Made by a program: the position numbers and the translations under genes. Shown in pieces: positions 7,650 to 16,718 of a stretch of DNA of 39,017 nucleotides. Origin of the DNA: Desulfovibrio legallii (lineage in GTDB: Bacteria > Desulfobacterota > Desulfovibrionia > Desulfovibrionales > Desulfovibrionaceae); contig NZ_FNBX01000023.1 of the NCBI RefSeq assembly GCF_900102485.1, positions 1-39,017 on the forward strand, written 5' to 3'. Position 1 is the first letter of the stretch. Every line of letters starts with the position of its first letter. The notes under the pieces are model-generated. The model was not told where the DNA came from. It saw only the letters and a program-made list of their open reading frames with translations, and ran no database searches.

Positions 7650-8285
7650 ATGGCTTTGCAATGTCTTGTGTTTGACTGCGACGGCGTGCTGCTGGACAGC
7701 GTGCCCATCAAAACCCGGGCCTATGCCCGCATCGCAGAACCCTTCGGCCCTGAGGCTAAGGATCGTCTGGTGCTCTACCATACCCGCCACGGGGGCGTGA
7801 GCCGTTACAAGAAATTTGCCTGGTTTTACCAGGAGGTACTGGGGCGGGAGATTACCCCGGAGGAATCCGACGCCCTGGCCCGCAAGTTTGTGGACTACTC
7901 CCTGGAAGAGGTGCGGCGCTGCCCCTTTATCCCCGGTGCGGAAGAAACCTTGCGCCGCTGGCGCGGCGTGCTGCCCATGTACGTTTGCTCCGGCGCGCCG
8001 GACGAGGAAGTGAATGCCGTGCTGCGCGAACGGGGATTAAAGGAATACTTTAACGGCATCCACGGCTCGCCTCCGGCCAAGGCTGAAGTTTTGCGGCGCA
8101 TTGTGGCCCCGCTGCCCCTGGCCCCGGAGGACGTGCTTATGGTGGGCGACGCCCCCACGGACCGGGACGCCGCCGCGCAGGTGGGCACCCTGTTTTACGG
8201 CGTGGGGCCGGAGCTGCAGGGCGGTTCCTTCCCCTGGGGACCGGACCTTACTGGCCTCAACGACTGGATTGCGGCCCAGGTATGA
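7650..8285 (+). CDS. HAD-superfamily phosphatase
   Basis: A 211-residue HAD hydrolase. Motif I is FDCDGVLLDS with nucleophile Asp9 and acid/base Asp11. Motif II is the VCSGAP region, a lysine in SPPAK serves as motif III, and motif IV is VGDAPTDRDAA. An alpha-helical cap (roughly residues 15-85) places it in the beta-phosphoglucomutase/phosphoglycolate phosphatase subgroup. It probably removes phosphate from a small sugar phosphate. GAGG seven bases before the ATG supports the start. Sitting between the acyltransferase and a lipoprotein, it could supply the phosphatase step of a keto-sugar pathway (comparable to KdsC in KDO synthesis), which is inference from context. Confidence 0.85.
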   Translation: MALQCLVFDCDGVLLDSVPIKTRAYARIAEPFGPEAKDRLVLYHTRHGGVSRYKKFAWFYQEVLGREITPEESDALARKFVDYSLEEVRRCPFIPGAEETLRRWRGVLPMYVCSGAPDEEVNAVLRERGLKEYFNGIHGSPPAKAEVLRRIVAPLPLAPEDVLMVGDAPTDRDAAAQVGTLFYGVGPELQGGSFPWGPDLTGLNDWIAAQV

Positions 8286-9376
8286 AGCGCGCGGCGTTCT
8301 TTTCCGGTTTCGGCTGCCGCACCGCGCGGCGAACGCCCTTGCGCCGTGCGGTCTTCCTGGCATTGGCCCTGGCGGCGCTGCTGGCTCTGACGGCCTGCAA
8401 CGACGAACATAAGGCGGAGCCCACGCATCAGTCTTCAGCGACGGCCCAGCCGCAGAATGCGGCCGGACAGGGGGCCAAGACGGCCAGCCAGGGGAGCAAT
8501 GCGGCCGCGTCGTCGCCGGAGGCGGAAGCCGCCGCAGCGGAACAGGCCCTTCTGCCGCCCACGCCGGAAGAGCGGGACAAGGCCGACGCAGTCGTGGCTT
8601 TTTATAACGACGCGCTCAATGCGCTGGCCTCCGGCCGTTATGGCCAGGCCGACCTGCTTACGGCCCAGGCCCGGTATTACCTGCAGGAGTGGCAGTTGCT
8701 GCCCCGTCCGGAAGCCTCGGGCAACGAAGACCGCGCCCTGGCCCGACGTCTGACGCCGCCGGCCGGTCTGCTGGCCGAGGCGGACGCAACCCTCATGACC
8801 CGGCAGGTGGAGATCATGAGCAAGGCCGCCGCCAGCATCCGGGCGGACTACCGCGCCCTGGAGCGGTATGTCCAGGACTCCAGCATTCAGGACGACGGGG
8901 CCAGGGGCCGGGCGCTGACGGCAAGCATGGAGCGAGCCCTTGCGGACTTTGCAGCCGCGCGGGAAACGTATGTCCGCACCGTGGAGGGCTACGCCGTTAA
9001 GGCGGAGGACGTGCTGCTGCGCGGGCACCCGCTGCGGCGGCAGATCCAGGCTGCGGAGCGGCTCTTTGCCGGGTATGGGGCGGTGGCCCGTCTGCTAGCG
9101 CCGCCAGCGCCGGATACGGCGGCCCTGCGCGCGCAGCTCCAGGCCCTGCGGGAGGCTCTGGCCACGGCTGGGCGGCCGCCCTTCTGGGCTCCTCCGGAAG
9201 TGGAACGGCTGTTCCGCGCTTTTCTGAAAACAGCGGCCCAGTATGAGGCTTTGCTGGCCCAGGGCGTGGAAGCCGCGTTTTTCAGCGCGCCCTTGCGGCA
9301 AAGCATGAACGACGCCGTGCGCAACAGCCGCGCGGCCTACAACGCCTTCGTGCGCGCCGCCAACAACGTGCAGTGA
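8282..9376 (+). CDS. Lipoprotein of unknown function
   Basis: A 364-residue predicted lipoprotein not recognised as a named family. A basic N-terminus is followed by a hydrophobic helix and a lipobox LTAC with Cys39, then a Gln/Ala/Ser-rich linker (to about residue 85). The remainder is helical, Ala- and Arg-rich, with no cysteine or obvious catalytic motif. Regular heptad-like stretches (for example around residues 180-260) suggest a helical bundle. It overlaps the HAD gene by four bases (ATGA), so it belongs to the same operon. It is likely exported and lipid-anchored. A role in cell-surface saccharide handling is suggested only by its neighbours. The unusually long n-region leaves open a shorter true start, although no internal ATG precedes the hydrophobic part. 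Confidence 0.7.
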   Translation: MKRAAFFSGFGCRTARRTPLRRAVFLALALAALLALTACNDEHKAEPTHQSSATAQPQNAAGQGAKTASQGSNAAASSPEAEAAAAEQALLPPTPEERDKADAVVAFYNDALNALASGRYGQADLLTAQARYYLQEWQLLPRPEASGNEDRALARRLTPPAGLLAEADATLMTRQVEIMSKAAASIRADYRALERYVQDSSIQDDGARGRALTASMERALADFAAARETYVRTVEGYAVKAEDVLLRGHPLRRQIQAAERLFAGYGAVARLLAPPAPDTAALRAQLQALREALATAGRPPFWAPPEVERLFRAFLKTAAQYEALLAQGVEAAFFSAPLRQSMNDAVRNSRAAYNAFVRAANNVQ

Positions 9377-9459
9377 CGCGCCGGAGCTTTCAGGTCGGGA
9401 TACGCCCGCTTACGCGGAGGTGTCCCATGCTGGGGCGCAGCCACCGCAGTTCCAAGCCT

Positions 9460-9577
9460 GCCGCCAGGGCATTTCAACTTTGAAATGCCCTGGCGGCTGC
9501 GTGATCAGTGCCCGCTGTGTAGGCGTAAGCGCAAGTTATGTGCACTGTTAAGCGCTGAAACGAGCGAGCCGTAAACT
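9460..9577 (+). repeat. Intergenic structured repeat, copy 1
   Basis: Lies between the converging lipoprotein and activase genes. It opens with an 18-bp perfect inverted repeat (9460-9477 pairs with 9480-9497, two central bases). Further on are two direct TAAGCGC heptamers at 9526-9532 and 9549-9555 (23-bp period), and it ends in GCCGTAAACT. Copies at 14295 and 38593 share the hairpin, the heptamer pair and their spacing. The rest of 9377-9633 holds nothing recognisable. Confidence 0.75.
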
Positions 9578-9633
9578 AAGCTGCCCCACAAAGAAGACAA
9601 AGAACAACAGGCAGCGCCGAAAGAGAAAAGTTT

Positions 9634-12600
9634 TTAACCCGGCAACAGGCCCGCCAGCTGCGGCAGGAGGGATATGGCGGCCGAGAGGGTGCGGCGGGCG
9701 GCTAGACGGCGGTCCGTCCGGGAGGGGTGCCGCGCAGCGACAGGCGTTGCGGCAGGGGCCGCGGCTGGCTGTTCTGCGCCCGCTTCCTGGCGTTCTTTGG
9801 CCATGGCCATGAACAGGCGGATGCGGTTGAGTTGGTTGGCCTCGCTGCTGCCGGGGTCATAGTCAATGGCCATGATGTTGGCGTTCTCGTGCAGGCGGCG
9901 CACTGTTTTGAAGGAGCCGCGGCCCACCACATGGTTGGGCAGGCAGCCGAAGGGCTGGAGGCAGAGCACGTTGTTGACGCCGTGGTGCATAAATTCCAGC
10001 ATTTCAGCGGGCAGCAGCCAGCCTTCGCCGGCGGCGTTGCCCAGGGAAAGGGCCTGCTCGCCCAGGTGGGCCAGACCGTCAATGTGGGCCACGGGCATAA
10101 GTTTGTTCGCCAGGGGAGAGCCCGCCAGAAGGCCGCGCGGCCCCCGGCGCAGTTTTTCCACCCGCCGGATGGCCAGGGCGCTGCCCAGGGCCGCCAGCGC
10201 GCCGCCGCCCTGGGCGCGCCAGTCATAAATAGAATCCATGAGACAATAGAGCATGAAGTTGGTCAGGTCCGGCAGGAGCGGTTCGCCCCCTTCCTGACGG
10301 ATCTGAGAAACAATGTGCTTATTGGCGTCCTCATGGTAGGTGAGGAGGATCTCGCCCACCACGGCCACCCGCGGGCGCGGCGTCAGGTCCAGGGGGATCT
10401 GTTCAAAGTCGCGCAGCAGGCGGGGCATCTGTTTCTGGAAGGCGTCCACGTCCCCTTGACGTACTGCGGGGGCGAGAGTTTGCAGCCAGGCCTGCGTCCG
10501 GTCTTCGGTATCGCCTTTGTGCCGCTCGTATGTGGCTGTGAACAGGGAAAGGCGCTGCAGCATGTCGCCGCCCAGCATGCCCAGAACCATGCGGCCCATG
10601 AGGGCGCGGCCAGGCCTGAAGCCCGGCTGGCTGTCCGCGCCGGAGGCGCTGAGCCGCAATACCGGCACCTGGGGGAAGCCACATTCCCGCAGGGCCTTGC
10701 GCAACATGCCGGGATAGTTGCTGGCCCGGCAGGGGCCGCAGGTCTGGGAAAAGAGCAGGGCCGTGCGCGCGGGGTCGCAGCGCCCGTCGCAAAGGGCCTC
10801 CAGCAGCTGACCGATGGCCACAATGGCGGGGTAGCAGGCGTCGTTGTTCACATAGGCCTGGCCCAGATCCACGGCCCGGGCGCTGACTTCAGGCAGCAGG
10901 CGCACCTGGTGGCCATCCCCCTCCAGAGCTTCCACCATAAGGGGAAAGTGCAGGGGGGCCATCTGCGGCACCAGAATGGTGTGGCTGGCGGCATGACGCC
11001 GGGTAAACACGGCCGGGGCCAACGGCAGGGCGGGCCGTTCCGCTGCGGCTTTGGAGCGGGCGCGGGTCACGGCCAGGAGCGAGCGGATGCGGATGCGGGC
11101 CGAGGCCAGGGCGTTGCCTTCATCCATCTTGATGAGGGTATAGAGCTTGCCGCCGGCACGGAGCAGTTCGCGCACCTGATCGGTGGTAATGGCGTCCAGG
11201 CCGCAGCCGAAGGAGGTGATCTGCACCATCTCCACCCGTGCGCCGGCGTGGTCGGCCTGTCCAACCCAGGCGGCCGCCCGGTAGAGGCGGGCGGGGTAGG
11301 CCCATTGGTTGCGCGCGCGCAGGCTGTGCAGCAAGGGGCTGTCCAGACCGCCGTGGGGAATGGCGTCCTCGCTGATGACTGCCGCCCCCAGGCCGGCGAT
11401 GAATTCGGGCAGACCGTGGTGCACCTGCGGGTCCACATGGTAGGGCCGCCCGGCCAGCACCACCAGAGCGCCGTGGTTACGGCGCACGTCCTCATAAATG
11501 CGTCTGGCCTCGGCGCGCAGTTCGTGCCGGTAGCGGCGCTGTTCCTGCAGCGCCAGGCGCACGGCGGCCCGCACCTGCACGCGGGGCAGGTCAAACTCTT
11601 TGGCCAGGTTGCGCACCAGAGCGGCCGTGTGGGTCAGGTTCACGAAAGGGGCGTGCAGCACGGCCCCGTGACTGGCCAGTTCCGGCAGGTTTTCGCGCAC
11701 CACCTGCGGGTAGCCGCAGGCCACAGGGCAGGAAAACGTGTCGCAAAGTTCGGGAAACTCCTGCTCTTCGCGTGGAATGCAGGGGAAGAAAATGTGCTTG
11801 ATGCCGCGCTCCAGCAGGGCCAGCACATGCCCGTGGGCCAGTTTGGCCGGGTAGCAGACGCTCTGCGAGGGCACTGAGGCCAGGCCCGCCGCAAACAGCG
11901 CGCGGTTGGTGGGCGGGGAAAGCTCCACCCGGTAGCCCAGGTTGGTGAAGAGGGTGAACCAGAAGGGATAGTGGGTGTACATGTTGAGCACGCGCGGGAT
12001 GCCCAGACGCCCGCGCGGCGCGGCTTCTTCCGGCAGCGGCTCGTAACGGAAGAGACGCTGGTTTTTCCAGGCAAAAAGGTTGGGCGCAGGCGGCACTGCC
12101 CCACGGCGGGCTTCGCTGAACCGATCGCAACGGTTGCCCGCAATATGGCGGCTGCCGTGAGAAAAGCGGGTTTCTGTCAGCAGGCAGTGGTTGCCGCAGT
12201 CCCGACAGCGGAAGCTGCGGGTGCGCATGGCCAGGCCCCGGATGAGCGCGCCGCTCAGGGGCGAACGCGCGCGGGCGTCGGCCAGCTGCTCCTGGGCGGC
12301 CAGGGCCGCGCCAAAGGCCCCCATAAGGCCCGAAAACGTGGGGCGGTACACGGGGTGGCCCAGGGTGCGCTCCATGGCGCAGAGCAGGGCGTCATTGAGA
12401 AAAGCCCCGCCCTGCACCACCACATGCTCGCCAAGCTCGGCCACGTTTTTGATGCGCAGCACCTTGTCCAGGGCGTTGCGGACCACAGAATAGCAGAGCC
12501 CCGCCGCAATGTCCGAAACCTGCATGCCCTCCTTCTGCGCCTGGGTTACCTTGGAATTCATGAAGACTGTGCAACGCGAGCCCAGGTCTGCCGGGTGTTC

Positions 12601-14037
12601 GGCAAAAAGGGCCAGGCGGACAAATTCCTCCATGCCAAGGCCCAGACCGCGGGCGAAACTTTCCAGAAAGGCCCCGCAGCCGGCGGAGCATGCTTCGTTG
12701 AGGTTCACGTCGCTGATGACGCCGTTTTCCACCTTCAGGCATTTCATGTCCTGCCCGCCGATGTCGATAACGTAGCTCACCTGGGGCACCAGGCGCACGG
12801 CGGCCTTGAAGTGGGCCAGGGTTTCCACCAGCACGCAGTCCACCCCCAGGGCGGATTCCGCCAGGTGGGCTCCATAGCCCGTGGCCCCGGCTCCGGCCAG
12901 CCACGCGCCTTGCGGAATTTTGTCCAGCATGGCGGCCAGGGCGGGCAGCAGCGTTTGCAGCGGGTTGCCCCCGTTGGAGGCGTAGCACCAGTCCAGCGGG
13001 GTCTGGGCCGCGTCCATGAGCAGGGCTTTGACTGTGGTGGAGCCCAGGTCCAGTCCCAGGTAGAGGGGCCCCTGGGCGGCGGCCAGCAGGCCTTCCTGCG
13101 GGCTGGCCGCCGCGGGCTGCCGGTTGCGGAAGGCCGCGTAGGCCTGTTCGTGCGCAAACAACTGCGGCAGTGCCCGGGCCGTGACGGGCAAGGGTTCGCC
13201 CACCAGAGCGGCGGCCCGTTCGGCCAGGCGGGACAAATCTACGCTCGCGCTGCCGCCGCACACGCACAGGGCCGCGCCCACGGCGGCAGCGCACTGGGCG
13301 TAGGGCAGGGAAACCACGGCCTTAGGCCCCAGATTCAGCGAGGCGATGAAAAGTTTTTTGAGTTCCGGCAGAAAATGGAGCGGCCCGCCCAGAAAAGCCA
13401 CTTTGCCCGCAATGGGACGGCCGCAGGCCAGACCGCCGATGGTCTGCTCCACCACGGCCTGAAAGATGGAAGCCGCAATGTCTTCGCGCGGCACACCGCC
13501 GTTGAGCAGGGGCACGATGTCCGTTTTGGCGAAAACGCCGCAGCGGGAGGCAATGGGGTAGAGTGTGCTGTGGCGCTCGGCCAGGGCGTTGAGGCCGCCG
13601 GCGTCCGTATTGAGCAGGCGGGCCATCTGATCAATGAAGGCCCCGGTGCCGCCTGCGCAGGATTCGTTCATGCGCAGTTCCACGTCCTGCCCCAGGTAGA
13701 GCAGTTTGGCGTCCTCGCCGCCCAGCTCCACGGCCACGGTGGCGTCCGGCGCGGCGTGCGCTACGGCGCGGGCCGTGGCCAACAGCTCCTGGATGAAGGG
13801 AAGCCCGAGACGTTCGCCCAGGTCAAGCGCCCCAGAGCCCGTAATGGCGGCAGTAACCCGCGCGTCGGGATAACGGGCCGCCAGCTCGGCGAGCAAAGCG
13901 GCAAGGGTGGCCCGCACCGCTGTGCCGTGGCGGTTGTAGCGGGTTTCCAGAACGTGGCCGTCGGCGTTGAGCAAGGCCAGTTTTACGGTAGTGGAGCCGA
14001 TATCCAGGCCCAGCAGAGCCGCAGAATTCGGTAACAC
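9634..14037 (-). CDS. Large acyl-CoA dehydratase activase-type protein (two ATPase domains plus HgdB-like part)
   Basis: A 1467-residue protein, probably cytoplasmic. Two BadF/BadG/BcrA/BcrD-type ATPase domains follow each other: GLDIGSTT at residue 10 and GLDLGSTT at about 328. The first has NESCAGGTGAF with Cys127 and SRCGVFAKTD with Cys166, the same numbers as the [4Fe-4S] ligands of the HgdC activator of Acidaminococcus. The second repeats them as Cys450 and Cys489, with the same 39-residue spacing. A CRDCGNHC cluster (Cys611, 614, 618) follows, then a DUF2229-like part (LNMYTHYPFW) and a region resembling 2-hydroxyglutaryl-CoA dehydratase subunits (GCGLDAITTDQ, CGPCRASNY). Such proteins use ATP to inject electrons into a dehydratase; no separate dehydratase is nearby. 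I chose the GTG at 14037, with GAGG eight bases upstream; the frame is open to a GTG at 14208. Confidence 0.85.
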   Translation of the reverse strand: MLPNSAALLGLDIGSTTVKLALLNADGHVLETRYNRHGTAVRATLAALLAELAARYPDARVTAAITGSGALDLGERLGLPFIQELLATARAVAHAAPDATVAVELGGEDAKLLYLGQDVELRMNESCAGGTGAFIDQMARLLNTDAGGLNALAERHSTLYPIASRCGVFAKTDIVPLLNGGVPREDIAASIFQAVVEQTIGGLACGRPIAGKVAFLGGPLHFLPELKKLFIASLNLGPKAVVSLPYAQCAAAVGAALCVCGGSASVDLSRLAERAAALVGEPLPVTARALPQLFAHEQAYAAFRNRQPAAASPQEGLLAAAQGPLYLGLDLGSTTVKALLMDAAQTPLDWCYASNGGNPLQTLLPALAAMLDKIPQGAWLAGAGATGYGAHLAESALGVDCVLVETLAHFKAAVRLVPQVSYVIDIGGQDMKCLKVENGVISDVNLNEACSAGCGAFLESFARGLGLGMEEFVRLALFAEHPADLGSRCTVFMNSKVTQAQKEGMQVSDIAAGLCYSVVRNALDKVLRIKNVAELGEHVVVQGGAFLNDALLCAMERTLGHPVYRPTFSGLMGAFGAALAAQEQLADARARSPLSGALIRGLAMRTRSFRCRDCGNHCLLTETRFSHGSRHIAGNRCDRFSEARRGAVPPAPNLFAWKNQRLFRYEPLPEEAAPRGRLGIPRVLNMYTHYPFWFTLFTNLGYRVELSPPTNRALFAAGLASVPSQSVCYPAKLAHGHVLALLERGIKHIFFPCIPREEQEFPELCDTFSCPVACGYPQVVRENLPELASHGAVLHAPFVNLTHTAALVRNLAKEFDLPRVQVRAAVRLALQEQRRYRHELRAEARRIYEDVRRNHGALVVLAGRPYHVDPQVHHGLPEFIAGLGAAVISEDAIPHGGLDSPLLHSLRARNQWAYPARLYRAAAWVGQADHAGARVEMVQITSFGCGLDAITTDQVRELLRAGGKLYTLIKMDEGNALASARIRIRSLLAVTRARSKAAAERPALPLAPAVFTRRHAASHTILVPQMAPLHFPLMVEALEGDGHQVRLLPEVSARAVDLGQAYVNNDACYPAIVAIGQLLEALCDGRCDPARTALLFSQTCGPCRASNYPGMLRKALRECGFPQVPVLRLSASGADSQPGFRPGRALMGRMVLGMLGGDMLQRLSLFTATYERHKGDTEDRTQAWLQTLAPAVRQGDVDAFQKQMPRLLRDFEQIPLDLTPRPRVAVVGEILLTYHEDANKHIVSQIRQEGGEPLLPDLTNFMLYCLMDSIYDWRAQGGGALAALGSALAIRRVEKLRRGPRGLLAGSPLANKLMPVAHIDGLAHLGEQALSLGNAAGEGWLLPAEMLEFMHHGVNNVLCLQPFGCLPNHVVGRGSFKTVRRLHENANIMAIDYDPGSSEANQLNRIRLFMAMAKERQEAGAEQPAAAPAATPVAARHPSRTDRRLAARRTLSAAISLLPQLAGLLPG

Positions 14038-14294
14038 GGGCAAGTCCTCATATGGCCGAAGGGTGTGGCGAAGGCGGGCTTGCAAAGCAAAATCCAGACA
14101 TGGGAAAGACGCCGCCAGAGCCACGGGCGAGCGCGCCGCCTTCCGATACGTTTTCAGGCTATCGGATTGGCTGAAAATTACAAGAGCCGCAGCTGAGTTT
14201 TTTTTCACGAGGCCGGTCGGCCATGAGGCTGCCCGGCGGGCGAAGGTACAGCTAATTTTGCACTTGCGCCTTTGTGGCGGAAGTCTGCCTGCAG

Positions 14295-14420
14295 GCCGCC
14301 AGCGCTTTCAGGGCATTTTACCCTTGAAATGCCGGGACGGCGCGTGAGAGCCGCCCGCCGCGCAGGCGTAAGCGCAATGTATTTGTATTGTTAAGCGCCG
14401 TAACGAGTGTGCCGTAAACT
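14295..14420 (+). repeat. Intergenic structured repeat, copy 2
   Basis: Between the start of the activase gene and the end of the M23 peptidase gene. It contains GCCGCC, then GGGCATTTTA/TTGAAATGCC as a degraded hairpin, then GGCGTAAGCGCAA. The TAAGCGC pair is at 14369-14375 and 14392-14398 (period 23, as in copy 1), and it closes with GTGTGCCGTAAACT at 14420. Same orientation as copies 1 and 3. The rest of 14038-14533 holds the upstream leader of the activase gene and the terminator at 14469. Confidence 0.75.
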
Positions 14421-14468
14421 TTGAGAATGCATATTTCCAAAGTGACTCTGCGCCATAGGTGCACTAGT

Positions 14469-14500
14469 AAAAAAGCGGCCCCGGATTGAACAGGGGCCGC
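14469..14500 (-). terminator. Rho-independent terminator of the M23 peptidase gene
   Basis: On the minus strand: stem GCGGCCCC (14500-14493) pairs with GGGGCCGC (14482-14475) across a 10-base loop and is followed directly by TTTTTT (14474-14469). It lies 34 bases past the M23 stop codon. A textbook intrinsic terminator. Confidence 0.85.
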
Positions 14501-14533
14501 AGTGCAGTAGACGGGAGTCCGGACTGATCGGGG

Positions 14534-15859
14534 CTACTGCGCCATGGAAGCCTCCAGACGGCCCGTGATGTTGTCGCGGATCCACTTGGGGTCCAGCCAC
14601 TCCAGGGGGGTCACTTCCACGCCGCCCACCAGCATGCCGAAGTGCAGGTGATCGCCGAAGGCCAGGCCCGTACTGCCCGTATGGGCAATGGTCTGCCCCT
14701 TTTGCACCACGTCGCCCACTTTGACCAGAATGTCGTGGAGGTGGGAATAGAGCGACATAAGCCCGAGCCCGTGGTCAATGACCACCAGGTTGCCGTAGAT
14801 GCCGAGCTCCCCCGTAAAGACCACGCGGCCGCTGTTGGCCGCCGGCACCTCGGCGTTGCGGATGGAAGCCAGGTCAAAGCCCAGGTGATAGGATTCGCCC
14901 ACCAGCTTGCCCTGGTAGTTATAAAACCGGTGGTCGGCAAAGCCCGCCCGTGCGGCGGAGCGCGGCAGCCTGGCGAAAGCGCCGCTCCAGAGCATGGCTG
15001 CGGCGGTATTTTTGCCGATTTCGCGCAGGGTCTGGGCATTGGCCGCGCGCACCTGATTGTTGATGTAAAGGTAGCAATCCAGGGGATTGGTGGCCTGCGG
15101 GGCCAGGTGCTGCAGCTTGCCCTGCACGCTCATGAGGAAATTGTCGCTCAGCTCCAGGCTGTCGCTTCTGAAGGTGCGTTCGTAGGCCATGACCGTGAGG
15201 CGGCTTTTGGTCACGTTGCCGGCGAGGTCGGTGGCGGTGATTTCCACGCTGTTTTTATATTCGCGGGCAGGCATGGTGTACGGATAGGGGAAGAAGCAGA
15301 TGTAGCTGCCGTCCTTCTGCAGATAGCCGGGCACAAAGTAGCCGGCCACCAGCACGCCGCTGTCGGTCACGTCCTCGTCCACAGTATAGCGCACCACGCC
15401 AGCGCCGCCCCGACGCACATTGGGGGGCAAGGTTTTGACAGCAATGCGCGGGGGCTGCGTGTCCAGGCGCATGGCCATCTGCACCGTGCGGGTGTTGCCC
15501 TGCCCAAAGCCGGCCAGTGAGCCGTCCGTGGCGCGGATCTCCAGGTCAAAAGCCCCTTCGCGCAGGTTGGCGTTGCTGAGGGGCACCTCCACCGTGCGTT
15601 CCGGCAGGTATGCGTCAAAGTGCTTGCTGAAAATAGTGTTCAGGGTGTTGTTTTTGCGCACGCCCACAGTCACGGCCCGGATGCCGGAAGGATCCTTCAT
15701 GGTGATTTTGAGCACGCTGGCGGGCGAAACCCGGCCCGTCTGCGGCTGCACGGAAACCTGAGGACCATCCAGATCCTTAAAAAAAACATACCCGCCCGCC
15801 GCAAGAACGGCCAGGACGATAATCCCCAGTATTGTCGAAAGCATACTTCTTTTTCGCAT
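14534..15859 (-). CDS. Membrane-anchored M23 (LytM-type) metallopeptidase
   Basis: A 441-residue protein. One N-terminal membrane helix (about residues 6-27) anchors it with the rest in the periplasm. A central region of about 250 residues, probably beta-rich, precedes a C-terminal M23/LytM domain. Zn-binding residues are visible: His325 and Asp329 in YHLGFD, and His406 in GDHLHFG, with His404 as the usual partner histidine; the SLYSHL strand is also typical. All catalytic residues are present, so it should be an active peptidoglycan endopeptidase (family knowledge). The ATG at 15859 is preceded by GGAG at seven bases; upstream in-frame ATGs would place extra residues before the membrane helix. 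It is followed by an intrinsic terminator and is divergent from the isoaspartate methyltransferase gene. Confidence 0.85.
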   Translation of the reverse strand: MRKRSMLSTILGIIVLAVLAAGGYVFFKDLDGPQVSVQPQTGRVSPASVLKITMKDPSGIRAVTVGVRKNNTLNTIFSKHFDAYLPERTVEVPLSNANLREGAFDLEIRATDGSLAGFGQGNTRTVQMAMRLDTQPPRIAVKTLPPNVRRGGAGVVRYTVDEDVTDSGVLVAGYFVPGYLQKDGSYICFFPYPYTMPAREYKNSVEITATDLAGNVTKSRLTVMAYERTFRSDSLELSDNFLMSVQGKLQHLAPQATNPLDCYLYINNQVRAANAQTLREIGKNTAAAMLWSGAFARLPRSAARAGFADHRFYNYQGKLVGESYHLGFDLASIRNAEVPAANSGRVVFTGELGIYGNLVVIDHGLGLMSLYSHLHDILVKVGDVVQKGQTIAHTGSTGLAFGDHLHFGMLVGGVEVTPLEWLDPKWIRDNITGRLEASMAQ

Positions 15860-15938
15860 AGGCACTCCTGCTCTTGAACCCTTGCCAGCCTTGCACAAAG
15901 CACAGTTATTTTCAAGGAAAAGTCTGGAAGTTTTCATA

Positions 15939-16709
15939 ATGTGGGTTCGTCGCATTGACTTGCGGGGCAAAATCTGGTTTCACTTCCGCCATATGTATGA
16001 CAGCAGTTTCACAGGCGGCGACGGGCGACGGCCCTCGGGCAACCGGGTGGACCCTCGCCGTCTGCGCCAGCGCATGGTGCGGGAACAGCTGGAGGCCCGC
16101 GGCATCACGGACCCCGGCGTGCTGGCGGCCATGGGCGCCGTGCCGCGCCACCTTTTTGTGCAGGAAGCCTTGCGGGCTCAGGCCTACGAGGATACGCCCC
16201 TGCCCATCGGCTACGGCCAGACCATTTCACAGCCCTACATCGTCGCGCTCATGAGCCAGATGCTGGAGGTGCGGCGGGGCATGCGTGTGCTGGAAATCGG
16301 CACGGGTTCCGGGTACCAGGCGGCCGTGCTGGCGGCCATGGGCTGCACCGTGTTTACGGTGGAGCGGCTGCGCGAGCTCTATGGGAGTACGACGGCCCTC
16401 TTGCGGCAACTGGGGCTTCGCAGTATTCACATGCAGCGGCGGGACGGCACCCTGGGCGTGCCGGAGGCCGCGCCGTTTGATCGCATCATTGTCACGGCGG
16501 GCGGGCCGGAAGTGCCCCCGCCGCTGGTGGACCAGCTCGACGAGGGGGGCATTCTGCTCATCCCCGTGGGATCCCGCCCCCGCACGCAGCGCCTGCTGCG
16601 CCTGCGCAAAACGCAGGGCCGCGTGAGCAGCGAGGATCTGGGGCCGGTCATTTTTGTGGATCTGGTGGGCGACCACGGCTGGCAAGACCGGCGGCCACCG
16701 CAATATTGA
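15939..16709 (+). CDS. pcm: Protein-L-isoaspartate O-methyltransferase
   Basis: Uses S-adenosylmethionine to methylate isoaspartyl residues in damaged proteins. The family's N-terminal part is seen as [12 protein letters not shown], followed by [20 protein letters not shown] and [16 protein letters not shown], the most diagnostic segment. SAM motif I is [16 protein letters not shown], and [14 protein letters not shown] follows. The start is uncertain: ATGs at 15882, 15939 and 15993 are all in frame. I chose 15939 because GGAAG lies eight bases before it, giving 256 residues; 15993 would give 238, closer to the usual core length. Next gene (Mrp) starts nine bases after the stop. Confidence 0.88.
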   Translation: MWVRRIDLRGKIWFHFRHMYDSSFTGGDGRRPSGNRVDPRRLRQRMVREQLEARGITDPGVLAAMGAVPRHLFVQEALRAQAYEDTPLPIGYGQTISQPYIVALMSQMLEVRRGMRVLEIGTGSGYQAAVLAAMGCTVFTVERLRELYGSTTALLRQLGLRSIHMQRRDGTLGVPEAAPFDRIIVTAGGPEVPPPLVDQLDEGGILLIPVGSRPRTQRLLRLRKTQGRVSSEDLGPVIFVDLVGDHGWQDRRPPQY

Positions 16710-16718
16710 GGAGACGTC

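Noticed and set aside
9460..9577. CRISPR array from the repeated hairpin sequences
   Set aside because: Copies are thousands of bases apart and there are no regular spacers or cas genes.
9727..14034. Two plus-strand frames of about 700 codons antisense to the activase gene
   Set aside because: Compositionally biased, with many His, Gln and Gly and no known motif; the minus-strand frame has full ATPase and cysteine motifs.
15882..15938. Extra 19 residues at the start of the isoaspartate methyltransferase (ATG at 15882)
   Set aside because: The stretch lies in the divergent promoter space facing the M23 gene and shows no similarity or ribosome-binding site.
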